From the NCBI RefSeq assembly GCF_004358165.1, contig NZ_SMTG01000002.1, positions 310,001-374,000 on the forward strand: a DNA stretch of 64,000 nt, given 5' to 3'. The stretch is from Luteimonas terrae (GTDB lineage Bacteria; Pseudomonadota; Gammaproteobacteria; Xanthomonadales; Xanthomonadaceae). Each line of letters begins with the position of its first letter. The first letter of the stretch is position 1. The notes beneath the pieces were generated by a model. That model was not told where the DNA came from. It made no database searches and was given only the letters and a program-made list of their open reading frames with translations. Position numbers and translations under genes: made by a program. Shown here one piece after another: positions 12,747-23,849 of this stretch.

Positions 12747-15628
12747 GCGCAGACGCCAGCAACGCCAACCCCTACAAGTCGACGATCCATCTGCCGGCGA
12801 CCGACTTCCCGATGCGCGGCGATCTGCCCAAGCGCGAGCCGGCGATGCTGGCGCGCTGGGAAGAAGAGGGCCTGTACGCGCAGCTGCGCGAGCACGCGCG
12901 CGGACGTCCGCAGTTCGTGCTGCACGACGGTCCGCCGTATGCGAACGGCTCGATCCATCTCGGCCATGCGGTCAACAAGATCCTCAAGGACATCATCGTC
13001 AAGTCCAAGGGCATGGCGGGCTTCGATGCGCCCTACATCCCGGGCTGGGACTGCCACGGCCTGCCGATCGAGATCGCGATCGAGAAGAAGTGGGGCAAGG
13101 TCGGCGTCAAGCTCGATGCGGTCGAGTTCCGGCAGAAGTGCCGCGAATACGCCAACGCGCAGATCGACATCCAGCGCCGCGACTTCAAGCGCCTGGGCGT
13201 GCTCGGCGATTGGGACAACCCGTACCGCACCCTCGACTTCCGCTTCGAAGCCGACGAGATGCGCGCGCTGGCCAAGGTCATCGACAACGGCCATCTGACC
13301 CGCGGCGTGAAGCCGGTGCACTGGTGCTTCGACTGCGGTTCGGCGCTGGCCGAAGCGGAGATCGAGTACGCCGACAAGGTCTCGCCGGCGGTCGATGTTG
13401 CCTACATCGCGCGCGATTCCGCCGCGTTCGCGCATGCGTTCGGCGCGACACTGCCGGCCGACGTCGACATCGCGCTGCCGATCTGGACGACCACGCCGTG
13501 GACGCTTCCGGCCTCGCTCGCCGTCTCGCTGGGCGCGGATCTCGAGTACGCACTGGTCGAAGGCCCGGTTGCGCAGGACGGCCGCCGCCGCTGGCTGGTG
13601 CTGGCCGATGCGCTGGCCGAACGCGCGCTGCGCCGCTATGGAGTCGAGAGCGATGTCGTCGTGCACGGTCGCGTCGCCGGCAGTGCGCTCGAGAATCTCG
13701 TGCTTGCGCACCCGTTCTACGCCGAGCGCGACATCCCGGTGATCCTCGGCGACCACGTGTCGGCCGAAGACGGCACCGGCGCCGTGCACACCGCGCCCGG
13801 CCACGGCCAGGAGGACTACGTCGTCGGCAAGGCCTACGGCCTGCTCGATCGCTACACCGCGTCCCAGCTCAATCCCGTCGACGGTCGTGGCGTCTACCTG
13901 CCGACCACGCCGCCGATCGGCGACACCGTGCTCGCCGGCCTGCACATCTGGAAGGCCAACGACGCCATCGTCGATGCACTGCGCGCGCAGGGCAGCCTGC
14001 TCGCGTTCGCGAAGCTCGAACACAGCTACCCGCATTGCTGGCGCCACAAGACGCCGATCGCGTTCCGCGCGACGCCGCAGTGGTTCATCTCGATGTCGCA
14101 GGCCAACCTGCGCGACGACGCACTCGCCGCGATCAAGGACGTCATCTGGTATCCCGAGTGGGGCCAGGCGCGTATCGCCGGCATGGTCGAGGGCCGCCCG
14201 GACTGGACGATCTCACGCCAGCGCACCTGGGGCGTGCCGATCGCGCTGTTCGTGCATCGCGAAACCGGTGAGCCGCATCCGCGCAGCACCGAGCTGATGC
14301 GTCTGGTCGCCGATCGCGTGGAAGAGCACGGCGTCGACATCTGGTACACGCTCGACGCCAGCGAACTGCTGGGCGACGACGCGGCCGATTACGAGAAGAT
14401 CACCGACATCCTCGATGTCTGGTTCGATTCCGGCGTGACCCACGAGGGCGTGCTGCTCGCGCGTGGCTACGACAAGCCGGCCGATCTGTATCTGGAGGGC
14501 TCGGACCAGCATCGCGGCTGGTTCCAGTCTTCGCTGCTGACGGGCGTGGCGATCGACAAGGCCGCGCCGTACCGGCAGTGCCTGACGCACGGCTTCACCG
14601 TCGACGAGCACGGCCGCAAGATGTCCAAGTCGCTCGGCAACGGCATCGAGCCACAGGACATCATGAAGACGCTGGGCGCGGACATCCTGCGCCTGTGGAT
14701 CGCCTCGGCCGACTACAGCAACGAGATGTCGCTGTCGCAGGAGATCCTCAAGCGTACGGCCGATGCCTATCGCCGCATCCGCAACACCGCGCGCTTCCTG
14801 CTCGGCAATCTGGCCGGATTCGAGCCCGCGCGTGATCTCGTCGCACCGCAGGACATGGTCGCGCTGGACCGCTGGATCATGCATCGCGCCGGCCAGTTGC
14901 AGGCGCGCATCGAGGATGCCTACGCGCGTTACGACTTCGCCGAGATCGTGCAGGCGCTGTCGAACTTCTGCAGCGTCGATCTGGGCTCGCTGTATCTCGA
15001 CGTCACCAAGGACCGGCTGTACACGATGCCCGAGCATTCGGTCGGTCGTCGCAGCGCGCAGACCGCGATGTACCACGTCGCCGAAGCGTTCACCCGCTGG
15101 ATCGCGCCGGTGCTGAGCTTCACCGCCGACGAGCTGTGGAGCCATCTGCCGATCCCGGCAGAGGGCACGCGCGAGGCGAATGTGCAGTTCGCGACCTGGT
15201 ACACCGGCCTGAAGACGCTCGACGGCGACGCCGACTGGGGCCCACAGGACTTCGAGCGCGTGCTGGAACTGCGCGAGCGCGTGGCCAAGGTGCTCGAACC
15301 GATGCGCGCCAGCGGCGAGATCGGCGCGGCGCTGGATGCGGAGATCGAGCTGCGCTGCAATGTCGCGGACACGAACTGGCTCTCGCCGGTCGTCGAGGAG
15401 CTGCGCTTCCTGCTGATCAGCGGCGACGTGAGCATCGTCGACGATGCAGGCGCGACAGCGATCGGCGTGTCGGCGCGCGCAACCGGCAAGCCCAAGTGCG
15501 TGCGCTGCTGGCAGCGTCGCGGCGACGTCGGCGCGCATGCCGGCCATGCCGAGCTGTGCGGCCGCTGCGTGGAGAACATCGCGACCGATGGTCGTGACGG
15601 ACAGGGTGAAATCCGGAGGTGGTTCTGA
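12743..15628 (+). CDS. ileS: Isoleucyl-tRNA synthetase
   Basis: A class I synthetase of about 961 residues. The HIGH-type motif is HLGH (residues 72-75) and the KMSKS loop is at about 626-630. The editing (CP1) domain lies between, with [10 protein letters not shown] and the conserved [16 protein letters not shown]. The C-terminal zinc finger ([12 protein letters not shown]...CGRCVENI) marks the ordinary bacterial IleS1 type, not the mupirocin-resistant IleS2 type. Translation starts at a GTG that overlaps the ribF stop. Its end overlaps the lspA ATG (TGATG). Confidence 0.97.
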   Translation: MSADASNANPYKSTIHLPATDFPMRGDLPKREPAMLARWEEEGLYAQLREHARGRPQFVLHDGPPYANGSIHLGHAVNKILKDIIVKSKGMAGFDAPYIPGWDCHGLPIEIAIEKKWGKVGVKLDAVEFRQKCREYANAQIDIQRRDFKRLGVLGDWDNPYRTLDFRFEADEMRALAKVIDNGHLTRGVKPVHWCFDCGSALAEAEIEYADKVSPAVDVAYIARDSAAFAHAFGATLPADVDIALPIWTTTPWTLPASLAVSLGADLEYALVEGPVAQDGRRRWLVLADALAERALRRYGVESDVVVHGRVAGSALENLVLAHPFYAERDIPVILGDHVSAEDGTGAVHTAPGHGQEDYVVGKAYGLLDRYTASQLNPVDGRGVYLPTTPPIGDTVLAGLHIWKANDAIVDALRAQGSLLAFAKLEHSYPHCWRHKTPIAFRATPQWFISMSQANLRDDALAAIKDVIWYPEWGQARIAGMVEGRPDWTISRQRTWGVPIALFVHRETGEPHPRSTELMRLVADRVEEHGVDIWYTLDASELLGDDAADYEKITDILDVWFDSGVTHEGVLLARGYDKPADLYLEGSDQHRGWFQSSLLTGVAIDKAAPYRQCLTHGFTVDEHGRKMSKSLGNGIEPQDIMKTLGADILRLWIASADYSNEMSLSQEILKRTADAYRRIRNTARFLLGNLAGFEPARDLVAPQDMVALDRWIMHRAGQLQARIEDAYARYDFAEIVQALSNFCSVDLGSLYLDVTKDRLYTMPEHSVGRRSAQTAMYHVAEAFTRWIAPVLSFTADELWSHLPIPAEGTREANVQFATWYTGLKTLDGDADWGPQDFERVLELRERVAKVLEPMRASGEIGAALDAEIELRCNVADTNWLSPVVEELRFLLISGDVSIVDDAGATAIGVSARATGKPKCVRCWQRRGDVGAHAGHAELCGRCVENIATDGRDGQGEIRRWF

Positions 15629-16116
15629 TGGCCAAGGTGACGCCCAATGCCCTGCCGTGGCTGGTGCTGTCGGTGGTGGTGATCGCGCTGGACCAGCTCA
15701 CCAAGTACTGGGTGCTGACTTCACTGCCCGAGTACACCGCGATCCCGGTGATCGAGGGCTTCTGGAACTGGTACCGCACCTACAACACCGGCGCCGCCTT
15801 CAGCTTCCTCGCCGATGCCGGCGGCTGGCAGAAGTGGTTCTTCACCCTGCTGGCGATCGTGATCAGCGGCGTGCTGGGCTGGTGGCTGGTCAAGACCCCG
15901 CGCCGCGACTGGCGCACGGCGCTGCCGTTCGCACTGGTGATCGGCGGCGCGCTGGGCAATGTCATCGATCGGCAGATCCACGGCCACGTCGTCGACTTCA
16001 TCCAGTGGCACTGGCGCGACTACTACTGGCCGGCATTCAACATCGCCGACGCGGCGATCGTGGGCGGCGCGATCGGGATCGCGCTGTTCGGGTTCTTTCC
16101 GGCGAAGAAGAAGTAG
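15628..16116 (+). CDS. lspA: Lipoprotein signal peptidase (signal peptidase II)
   Basis: A 162-residue inner-membrane aspartyl protease that removes signal peptides from diacylated prolipoproteins. Four membrane segments are visible. The conserved blocks are [28 protein letters not shown] (first catalytic Asp) and FNIADAAI (second catalytic Asp). The ATG at 15628 shares a base with the ileS stop and fits the family start better than the GTG nine bases upstream. It is the last gene of the ribF-ileS-lspA operon. Confidence 0.96.
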   Translation: MAKVTPNALPWLVLSVVVIALDQLTKYWVLTSLPEYTAIPVIEGFWNWYRTYNTGAAFSFLADAGGWQKWFFTLLAIVISGVLGWWLVKTPRRDWRTALPFALVIGGALGNVIDRQIHGHVVDFIQWHWRDYYWPAFNIADAAIVGGAIGIALFGFFPAKKK

Positions 16117-16151
16117 AGAACGGCGCCTCGCGAGACGCGCCGGCCTTCACG

Positions 16152-16307
16152 CCTTCCCCCGCGTGCGGGGGAAGGTTGGGATGGGGGCGAACGACCCGGC
16201 CGCGCGCAAGCCTTGACCCGCAAGCTCCTTGATCGCGGGTGTGGCGGGCGGTTCCGCGATCTGGAACTTCGCCCCCTCCCAACCCTCCCCCGCAAGCCGG
16301 GGGAGGG
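16152..16307. repeat. Nested inverted-repeat element (copy 1)
   Basis: Two hairpins, CCTTCCCCCGC/GCGGGGGAAGG (16152-16175) and CCCTCCCCCG.../CGGGGGAGGG (16283-16307), flank a 107-base middle. The sequence after the first hairpin (GGTTGGGATGGGGGCGAA) is repeated inverted before the second with one base missing. The same design recurs at 54449-54596. Elements of this look are widespread between genes in xanthomonads, from general knowledge. Confidence 0.75.
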
Positions 16308-16385
16308 CTTCGACCCCGCGCCGTCGTGAGAACCGACGACACACCCCGTCCTGCTCCCGTTCCGTTTCACCCCCGCGCCCTCCGG

Positions 16386-16391
16386 TAAACT
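16386..16391 (+). promoter_or_regulatory. Possible -10 box of ispH close to the start codon
   Basis: TAAACT ends nine bases before the ispH ATG, which would give a transcript with almost no 5' leader. No -35 or Shine-Dalgarno sequence is obvious. Confidence 0.4.
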
Positions 16392-16400
16392 GCGCCTCTC

Positions 16401-17351
16401 ATGGATATCGTCCTCGCCAACCCCCGCGGCTTCTGTGCCGGCGTCGATCGTGCGATCGAGATCGTCAAGCGCGCCATCGAGACCCTGGGCGCGCCGATCT
16501 ACGTGCGCCATGAAGTGGTACACAACCGCTTCGTCGTCGAGGATCTCAAGCAGCGCGGCGCGATCTTCGTCGAGGAACTCGACGAAGTGCCCGACGACCA
16601 GACAGTGATCTTCAGCGCGCATGGCGTCTCGCAGGCCGTGCGCGAGGAAGCGACGCGCCGGGGCCTGAAGGTGTTCGACGCGACCTGTCCGCTGGTGACC
16701 AAGGTGCACTTCGAGGTCGCGCGCCACTGCCGCGCCGGTCGCGACGTCGTGCTGATCGGCCACGAAGGCCATCCGGAAGTCGAAGGCACGATGGGCCAGT
16801 GGCGCGCCGAAGACGGCCGCGGCTCGATCTATCTGGTGGAGGACGAGGCCGACGTCGAAGCGCTGGTCGTCGGTCAGCCCGAGAACTTCGCCTACACCAC
16901 GCAGACCACGCTGTCGGTCGACGACACCCGCAGCGTGATCGCCGCGCTGCGCGCGAAGTACCCGATGATCCAGGGGCCGCGGCACGACGACATCTGCTAC
17001 GCCACGCAGAACCGCCAGGACGCCGTGCGCGATCTCGCGAAGGAATGCGACCTGATGCTCGTCGTCGGCTCGCCCAACAGCTCCAATTCCAACCGTCTGC
17101 GCGAGCTCGCCGAGCGCGACGGTGTCGAGGCCTATCTGATCGACAACGCCGGCGAGATCGACCCGCGCTGGGTCGAAGGCCGTCGCCACATCGGCGTCAC
17201 CGCCGGTGCCTCCGCGCCCGACATCCTGGTGCAGGGCGTGCTCGATCGTCTGCAGGAACTGGGCGCCAGCGGCGTGCGGGAACTCGCCGGTGAGCCGGAA
17301 AGCATGGTCTTCGCCCTGCCCAAGGAACTGCGGGTGCGTCTGGTCGATTGA
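16401..17351 (+). CDS. ispH: 4-hydroxy-3-methylbut-2-enyl diphosphate reductase
   Basis: A 316-residue Fe-S enzyme making IPP and DMAPP in the last step of the MEP isoprenoid pathway. The three cluster cysteines lie in [25 protein letters not shown] and [11 protein letters not shown]. Also present are the acid-base glutamate and the substrate-binding [10 protein letters not shown] stretch. The ATG at 16401 begins directly with the conserved [15 protein letters not shown], so the start is secure. It is not clearly in an operon with lspA, because a 284-base repeat-bearing gap separates them. The tRNA-Thr promoter overlaps its stop. Confidence 0.97.
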   Translation: MDIVLANPRGFCAGVDRAIEIVKRAIETLGAPIYVRHEVVHNRFVVEDLKQRGAIFVEELDEVPDDQTVIFSAHGVSQAVREEATRRGLKVFDATCPLVTKVHFEVARHCRAGRDVVLIGHEGHPEVEGTMGQWRAEDGRGSIYLVEDEADVEALVVGQPENFAYTTQTTLSVDDTRSVIAALRAKYPMIQGPRHDDICYATQNRQDAVRDLAKECDLMLVVGSPNSSNSNRLRELAERDGVEAYLIDNAGEIDPRWVEGRRHIGVTAGASAPDILVQGVLDRLQELGASGVRELAGEPESMVFALPKELRVRLVD

Positions 17352-17376
17352 CCGCGGGGCCGGCGCTCCCTAGAAT
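17348..17376 (+). promoter_or_regulatory. Promoter of the tRNA-Thr gene
   Basis: TTGACC (17348-17353), which includes the ispH stop codon, and TAGAAT (17371-17376) are spaced by 17 bases. The -10 box lies 11 bases before the mature tRNA. Confidence 0.85.
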
Positions 17377-17387
17377 TCGCGTCCCAA

Positions 17388-17463
17388 GCCGGAATAGCTC
17401 AGTTGGTAGAGCGGCGCATTCGTAATGCGTAGGTCGTAGGTTCGATTCCTATTTCCGGCACCA
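17388..17463 (+). tRNA. tRNA-Thr (anticodon CGT)
   Basis: A 76-base cloverleaf with encoded CCA. The acceptor stem is GCCGGAA/TTCCGGC. The D-arm contains AGCTCAGTTGGTAGAGC. The anticodon stem-loop is GCGCA-TTCGTAA-TGCGT with anticodon CGT, reading ACG threonine codons. The T-arm is GTAGG-TTCGATT-CCTAT. It has its own promoter overlapping the end of ispH and a terminator just downstream. Confidence 0.97.
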
Positions 17464-17473
17464 GTTGTACGAG

Positions 17474-17499
17474 AAAGGCGACCTTCGGGTCGCCTTTTT
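17474..17499 (+). terminator. Terminator of the tRNA-Thr gene
   Basis: AAAGGCGACC-TTCG-GGTCGCCTTTTT: a GC-rich stem with a TTCG loop and T-run, 10 bases after the tRNA. It also lies close to the end of the converging diguanylate cyclase gene and has A-residues on the other side. Confidence 0.9.
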
Positions 17500-17520
17500 C
17501 GTGTCCGGACCGTGCAGTGC

Positions 17521-18642
17521 TCAGCCGGCCTCGACGCGGTCGCGGCCGGCGGCCTTGGCGCGGTAGAGCGCGGCGTCTGCATCGCGGATCCAGTCGGCGA
17601 GCGTCGCATGCGTGCCGCGGGTCTCGCTCAGGCCGATGCTGACCGTGCACGACAGGCCCGGCTCGGCGTCGAACACGAGTCCCGAGATCTGCGTGCGCAC
17701 GCGCTCGGCCAGTGCGAGCGCGCGCTCGCGATCGGCAGGCGTCAGCAGCAGCGCGAATTCGTCGCCGCCGAAGCGGGCCGGCACGTCGTCGCCTGTGGCG
17801 ACGCCACGCAGGACTTCGCCCACGCGGCGCACGACGACATCGCCCATGCCGTGGCCGTAGCGGTCGTTGGTGTGTTTGAAGCGGTCGATGTCGATCAGCA
17901 GCAGCGCCGCCTGGCGGCCGCTGCGCTGGTAGAGCTTGAACGCGTGCGCGGCGCGTGTGTCGAAGTGGCGCCGGTTGGGCAGGTCGCTGGCCGAGTCGGT
18001 GCGCGTGGCGCGTTCGAGTTCGCGATTCTGGCGCGCGATGGTGCGGCCCAGGCGCCAGGTCACCACGCTCAGGGCCAACTGGTAGCCGAACATCAGCGGC
18101 AGGCAGGCGACCACGGTGCGCAACGAGGTGTCCGGCGCGAACGGGCGACCGGCGAGCGGCCAGGCAATCACGAATCCGGCGGCGAGCGCGGGCAGGGCGC
18201 GTGCGATCAGACGCCAGCCGCCTGCGGCGAACCGGTCGGCGGTCAGCACCGACAGCAGGACCGCGGTCGGCAGCAGGCTCACGCCGATCAATGCGATCCA
18301 CATGCCGCCAGCGGCAGCGTCGATGACGAGGTTGCGGTACTCGACCGCGGCCGGGTCACGCGCGCCGCGTGCCAGAAGCCAGGCAAGCTGGGGCCAGAAC
18401 AGCGCGTTGACGATCAGCAGCAGCCACGTCCAGTGGGGCGCGGCCTGCTCGTGCAGCACGGAGGCGATCGGCAGGGCACACAGGGCGGTCCCGAGCATGC
18501 GCATGCGGTGGATGCGGGCGACGAAGCGCAGGGCAGGCGTGCGCGAGCGATCGGCGATATCGGCGTAGTAGGGCACCAGCGTGCGCGGCTCGCGTTGTCG
18601 TGTGGGACGTGCAGGCAAATTGTAGTGCGAAGCCGACGGCAT
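17521..18642 (-). CDS. MASE2-GGDEF diguanylate cyclase (AdrA/DgcC-like)
   Basis: A membrane enzyme of about 373 residues predicted to make cyclic-di-GMP. The N-terminus (RSRTPALRFVARIHRMRMLG and several hydrophobic helices to about residue 190) resembles the MASE2 sensor of AdrA. The GGDEF domain follows with LTDxLPNRR-like SDLPNRRHF, IDIDRFKHTND and the active-site RFGGDEFALLL, all intact. The RxxD product-inhibition site expected just before GGDEF reads TGDD, so it is missing. I start at the ATG at 18642; a longer open frame runs into the radA 5' region and is unlikely. It is divergent from radA. Confidence 0.85.
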   Translation of the reverse strand: MPSASHYNLPARPTRQREPRTLVPYYADIADRSRTPALRFVARIHRMRMLGTALCALPIASVLHEQAAPHWTWLLLIVNALFWPQLAWLLARGARDPAAVEYRNLVIDAAAGGMWIALIGVSLLPTAVLLSVLTADRFAAGGWRLIARALPALAAGFVIAWPLAGRPFAPDTSLRTVVACLPLMFGYQLALSVVTWRLGRTIARQNRELERATRTDSASDLPNRRHFDTRAAHAFKLYQRSGRQAALLLIDIDRFKHTNDRYGHGMGDVVVRRVGEVLRGVATGDDVPARFGGDEFALLLTPADRERALALAERVRTQISGLVFDAEPGLSCTVSIGLSETRGTHATLADWIRDADAALYRAKAAGRDRVEAG

Positions 18643-18793
18643 CGACGGGATTCCGTGACGCAGTTCGCGGACGCGCATGCGGCCTTGCCGGCGTATCCGC
18701 GGTGTGGGAAGCCGCCGCGCGATGGCGTCGGGTCTCCGATGCTGCGACACCGACCGGCTATGCTGCGGCCTACTTCGATCGCGCATGTTCCCG

Positions 18794-20182
<1,389 letters not shown>

Positions 20183-20210
20183 GCCACCGCGCCGGGGCAG
20201 ACGCGCCGGC

Positions 20211-20216
20211 TATGAT
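20211..20216 (+). promoter_or_regulatory. -10 box immediately before the PAP2-like gene
   Basis: TATGAT in GC-rich surroundings ends six bases before the ATG at 20223. The predicted transcription start coincides with the start codon, suggesting a leaderless message. No -35 is evident. Confidence 0.45.
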
Positions 20217-20222
20217 CGGGCG

Positions 20223-20795
20223 ATGTCCCGCTCCGTTTCGACGACCGCCGCGCGCGTCGTCTCCATCGCGCTGCACCCGTTTGTCGTGTTCGCCGCGCTG
20301 GCGATGCTTGCGGCCTGGCGCGTCGATCCCGCGTCGTTGCCGCGCACGGCGCTGGGCATCGGCGTGGCGATCATGATCGTCTCGCTCTTCATCTGGCAGC
20401 GGCGGCGCGGTGGACACTGGGAGACCGTCGACGCCTCGCGACGACAGGAACGCCCTCTGCTGTACGCGCTCGCGTTGCTGGTCGCCGGTGGTTACTGGTT
20501 GTGGATGGGAGGGCGTGCGTCGGCGACGTCGAATGGTGTGCTCGCCGCAGTCGCGATGCTGTGCGTCGCGGGCATCGCAAACCGCTGGATCAAGCTGTCG
20601 CTGCACATGGCGAGCCTGGCGTTCGCAGGCGTCGCGTCGTGGCCACTGTCGCCCGTCGTCGCGATGCTGGCCGTGACGCTGCTGCCGCTGCTCGGCTGGG
20701 CGCGCCTGAAGATGGCGCGGCATACGCTGCCCGAGGTGCTCGGCGGCGTCTTGCTCGGCCTCGTCGCTGGCACGGGTCTGCTGGTAACGGCCTAG
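20223..20795 (+). CDS. PAP2-superfamily-like membrane protein
   Basis: A 190-residue protein with five or six hydrophobic helices. The segments KLSLHMASLAFAG and WARLKMARHTLPEVLGGVLLG resemble the second and third motifs of PAP2 phosphatases (the latter normally SRxxxxxHxxxD). However, the final acidic residue appears as Glu in LPEVLGG and the first KxxxxxxRP motif is not clear. It may be a degenerate or inactive member, or act on a lipid such as a polyprenyl phosphate. Its start follows radA by 40 bases and has no evident ribosome-binding site. Confidence 0.65.
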   Translation: MSRSVSTTAARVVSIALHPFVVFAALAMLAAWRVDPASLPRTALGIGVAIMIVSLFIWQRRRGGHWETVDASRRQERPLLYALALLVAGGYWLWMGGRASATSNGVLAAVAMLCVAGIANRWIKLSLHMASLAFAGVASWPLSPVVAMLAVTLLPLLGWARLKMARHTLPEVLGGVLLGLVAGTGLLVTA

Positions 20796-20829
20796 ACGTT
20801 TCGATCCGGATGGTGCGCGCAGAGGCCGC

Positions 20830-20992
20830 CGTAGGATGGGTAGAGCGCAGCGAAACCCATCATTGCCATGCTTGACCCCAAGACGGCGATCGTCGAGTTG
20901 ACGAGCCGGGAGCGCTGGCACGATTCCGATGCTTGCTACTGCGAGCAGACACGCCGCAACGATGGGTTTCGCTGCGCTCTACCCATCCTACG
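20830..20992. repeat. MITE-like element with perfect 32-bp terminal inverted repeats
   Basis: CGTAGGATGGGTAGAGCGCA... at 20830-20861 is repeated exactly, inverted, at 20961-20992. The 99-base centre has no coding potential. The arm sequence (GATGGGTAGAGCGCAGCGAAACCCATC type) is known to me as a widely dispersed proteobacterial intergenic repeat. It sits in a 230-base gap between the PAP2-like gene and the converging efflux operon. Confidence 0.85.
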
Positions 20993-21025
20993 ATGCGCGT
21001 CGGGAGCGGCGGGAACCGTGCGGGC

Positions 21026-22600
21026 TCAATGCCCGCCCGACGCCGCGCCGCCCACCTTCGCCGCGAACGGCGGCCTGGCCATCCACACGAAGGCGATCAC
21101 CAGCAGGAACAGGATGCCCAGCAGGTGGAAGATCTCGTTGAAGCCGATCTGCGTGGCCTGCTGCGAGATCATCTGGTTGAGCATCATCGCGCCGCGTTGC
21201 ATGTCGCCATTGCCGAGTGCGGCGACGGTCTGCTGCATGGCCGGGTCGTGCGCGGGAATGTGCTCGGTGAGCTGCGCATGGTGGATGGTGCTGCGCTGGT
21301 TCCACGCCCACGTCGTCAGTGACGCGGCGAAGCTGCCGCCGAGCGTGCGCACGAACGTGGCCAGGCCGGAGCCTGCGGCGATCTCGTGCGGCTCCAGATC
21401 CGACAGCAGGATCGTCAGCACCGGCATGAAGAACAGCGCCACGCCCAGGCCCTGCCACAGCTGCACCATCGCCACGTGCTGGAAATCCACATCGAGGTTG
21501 AAGCCCGAACGGATGAAGCTGGTGAAGGCCATCACCATGAAGGCGAAGGTCGCGAGGATGCGCAGGTCGAAACGCGTGGCGTACTTACCGACGAGGGGTG
21601 TGAGCAGCACGGGCAGGACGCCGATCGGCGCGGTCGCAAAGCCCGCCCAGATCGGCGTGTAACCGAGGTTGCGCTGCAGCCACAGCGGCACCAGCAGGCC
21701 GACCGCGAAGAAAGCCGAATAGCCGAGCACCATCGCCATCGTGCCGAAGGCGAAGTTGCGATGCCGGAACAGCCGCAGATTGACGATCGGATCCTTCTCG
21801 GTGAGCTCCCAGATCAGGAACACCGCAAGGCCCAGCACGGCGGCGATCGACAGCCACACGATCTTGGTCGATTCGAACCAGTCTTCCTCGTTGCCCAGGT
21901 CGAGCACCGTCTGCAGCGCGCCCACGCCGATGATCAGCGTGATCAGGCCGACGTAGTCCATCTTGGGCGTCTCGAGCTTCTCCGGCCGGCCGCGCAGCTG
22001 GTTGGCGACGACGACGCTGGCGAAGATGCCGATCGGCACGTTGATGAAGAAGATCCATTCCCAGCTGTAGTTGTCGGTGATCCAGCCACCGAGGATCGGC
22101 CCGCAGATCGGCGCGACCACGGTCACCATCGCCAGCAGCGCGATGGCCTGGCCGCGTTTGGCCGGTGGATAGATCGAGATCAGCAGCGCCTGGGTGACCG
22201 GATACATCGGCCCGGCGACGAAACCCTGCAGCGCGCGCGCCGCGACCAGGAAGCCCATGCTCGACGCGAGGCCGCACAGCAGCGATGCGATCACGAACGC
22301 GAACGTCGCCCAGATGAAGAGCTTGCGCTCGCCGAAGCGGCGGGTCATGTAGCCGGTCAGCGGCAATGCGATGGCGTTGCTCACCGCGAACGAGGTGATG
22401 ACCCACGTCGCCTGGTTGGAACTCGCGCCGAGATTGCCGGCGATCGTCGGCAGCGACACGTTGGCGATGGTGATGTCGAGCACCTGCATGAACGACGCCA
22501 GCGCGAGGCCGATCGTCGTCAGCGCGAGGTTCGGCGGACGGAACGCGGTGGGCGCGGCCGGGGCGGGTGCGCCCGACGCGTCGGCAGTGGTCGTGGACAT
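21026..22600 (-). CDS. emrB: Multidrug efflux permease, DHA2 family (EmrB-like)
   Basis: A 524-residue major-facilitator transporter with about 14 hydrophobic segments, the pattern of the DHA2/QacA group. Recognisable blocks are MQVLDITIANVSLPTIAGNL in helix 1 (with the conserved Asp), motif A-like GYMTRRFGERKLF, and motif C APICGPILGGWI. Such proteins expel hydrophobic toxic compounds using the proton gradient, here working with a periplasmic adaptor and an outer-membrane channel. It is the last gene of the marR-nodT-emrA-emrB operon, 52 bases after emrA. Confidence 0.93.
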   Translation of the reverse strand: MSTTTADASGAPAPAAPTAFRPPNLALTTIGLALASFMQVLDITIANVSLPTIAGNLGASSNQATWVITSFAVSNAIALPLTGYMTRRFGERKLFIWATFAFVIASLLCGLASSMGFLVAARALQGFVAGPMYPVTQALLISIYPPAKRGQAIALLAMVTVVAPICGPILGGWITDNYSWEWIFFINVPIGIFASVVVANQLRGRPEKLETPKMDYVGLITLIIGVGALQTVLDLGNEEDWFESTKIVWLSIAAVLGLAVFLIWELTEKDPIVNLRLFRHRNFAFGTMAMVLGYSAFFAVGLLVPLWLQRNLGYTPIWAGFATAPIGVLPVLLTPLVGKYATRFDLRILATFAFMVMAFTSFIRSGFNLDVDFQHVAMVQLWQGLGVALFFMPVLTILLSDLEPHEIAAGSGLATFVRTLGGSFAASLTTWAWNQRSTIHHAQLTEHIPAHDPAMQQTVAALGNGDMQRGAMMLNQMISQQATQIGFNEIFHLLGILFLLVIAFVWMARPPFAAKVGGAASGGH

Positions 22601-22652
22601 GGGGGATCCGGTGCCGGTGGGAGAGCCGGCGCGTATTCGCGCCGGCGATGGC

Positions 22653-23849
22653 TCAGCGGCGCGCGAGCGTCGACTGGGGCAGGTTGGCTTCGATGGTGCG
22701 GGTGATCAGTGCGTCTGCCTCGGCCAGCTGCGCGGCGTAGGCATCGGTCGCGAGCAGCGGCGCGCTGCGCTTAGTCTCCGCACTCGCGAGCACCGGGCCA
22801 TCCTGATCGCGCACGGCGACATCAACGTGCATCGACAGGCCCAGACGCAGCGGATGCTCGGCGAGCTGCGCCGGATCGAGTTCGATCCGCACCGGCACGC
22901 GCTGCACGATCTTGATCCAGTTGCCGCTGGCGTTCTGCGCCGGCAGCAGCGAGAACGCACTGCCGGTGCCCATGCCGAGGCTGGCGACCTTGCCCGCGTA
23001 CTGCACGTCACTGCCGTAGAGATCGGCGTGCACCTCGACCGGCTGGCCGATGCGCATGCCGGTCAGCTGGGTTTCCTTGAAGTTCGCTTCCACCCACACC
23101 TGCTCGAGCGGCACGATCGTCATCAGCGCGGCGCCGGGCTGCACGCGCTCGCCCAGCTGCACGTCGCGCTTGGCGACGTAACCGGACACCGGCGCGACGA
23201 TCGCCATGCGCTGCAGGTTGAGCCAGGCCTGGCGCAGCTGCGCGGCGGCGGCCTGCACCTGCGGCTGGCTGGCGACTTCGGTCGCGTCGACCAGTGCGCG
23301 GCTGCGCGACAGCTGGCCCTGCGAGGCCGACAGCGCGGCTTCCGCGCCGGCCAGCACGTCGCGGGCATGGGCGAGTTCCTCGCGCGACACGGCGCCGCTG
23401 GCGACCAGCCCCTCGCGACGCTTCACATCCTCGCGCGCCTGGCGCACGGCGACCTGGCGCGCGGCGGTTTCGGCCTGGCTCGATTCCACGCTGCTGTAGA
23501 GACCGCGCACCTGACGCACGGTGCCGGCGAGATTGGCGATGGCCTGATCAAAGGCGACTTGCGCATCGTTCGGATCCAGATGCACCAGGGTCTGGCCGGC
23601 CTCGACACGCATGCCGTCGTCGGCATCGATCGATACCACCGTGCCCATCGCCTGCGGCACGATGCTGACCACGTTGCCCTGCACGTAGGCATCGTCGGTG
23701 TCCTGGTGCCAGCGCGCGACCAGCAGGTACCACGCCGCCCAGCCGACGCCGGCGACGATGGCGACGGTCGCGAGGATGACGAGTGCGCGCCGACGCTTGC
23801 CGTTCTTCGGCGCGGAAGTGGAAGCGGTGGAAGTCTGTTCGGAAGTCAT
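22653..23849 (-). CDS. emrA: Multidrug efflux periplasmic adaptor (EmrA/HlyD family)
   Basis: A 398-residue membrane-fusion protein. One N-terminal transmembrane helix (about 20-41, ALVILATVAIVAGVGWAAWYL) is followed by a DDAYVQGNVVSI beta segment, the lipoyl half-motif (IDADDGMRVEAGQTLVHLDP), a long coiled-coil hairpin, the second lipoyl half (IVAPVSGYVAKRDVQLGERV) and a beta-barrel with WVEANFKETQL. It links EmrB to the outer-membrane factor. Its ATG overlaps the stop of the outer-membrane gene (ATGA). Confidence 0.93.
   Translation of the reverse strand: MTSEQTSTASTSAPKNGKRRRALVILATVAIVAGVGWAAWYLLVARWHQDTDDAYVQGNVVSIVPQAMGTVVSIDADDGMRVEAGQTLVHLDPNDAQVAFDQAIANLAGTVRQVRGLYSSVESSQAETAARQVAVRQAREDVKRREGLVASGAVSREELAHARDVLAGAEAALSASQGQLSRSRALVDATEVASQPQVQAAAAQLRQAWLNLQRMAIVAPVSGYVAKRDVQLGERVQPGAALMTIVPLEQVWVEANFKETQLTGMRIGQPVEVHADLYGSDVQYAGKVASLGMGTGSAFSLLPAQNASGNWIKIVQRVPVRIELDPAQLAEHPLRLGLSMHVDVAVRDQDGPVLASAETKRSAPLLATDAYAAQLAEADALITRTIEANLPQSTLARR

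Noticed and set aside
20223..20795. Firm assignment of a PAP2 phosphatase activity
   Set aside because: The first motif is unclear and the final catalytic Asp is not in place, so only family resemblance is claimed.
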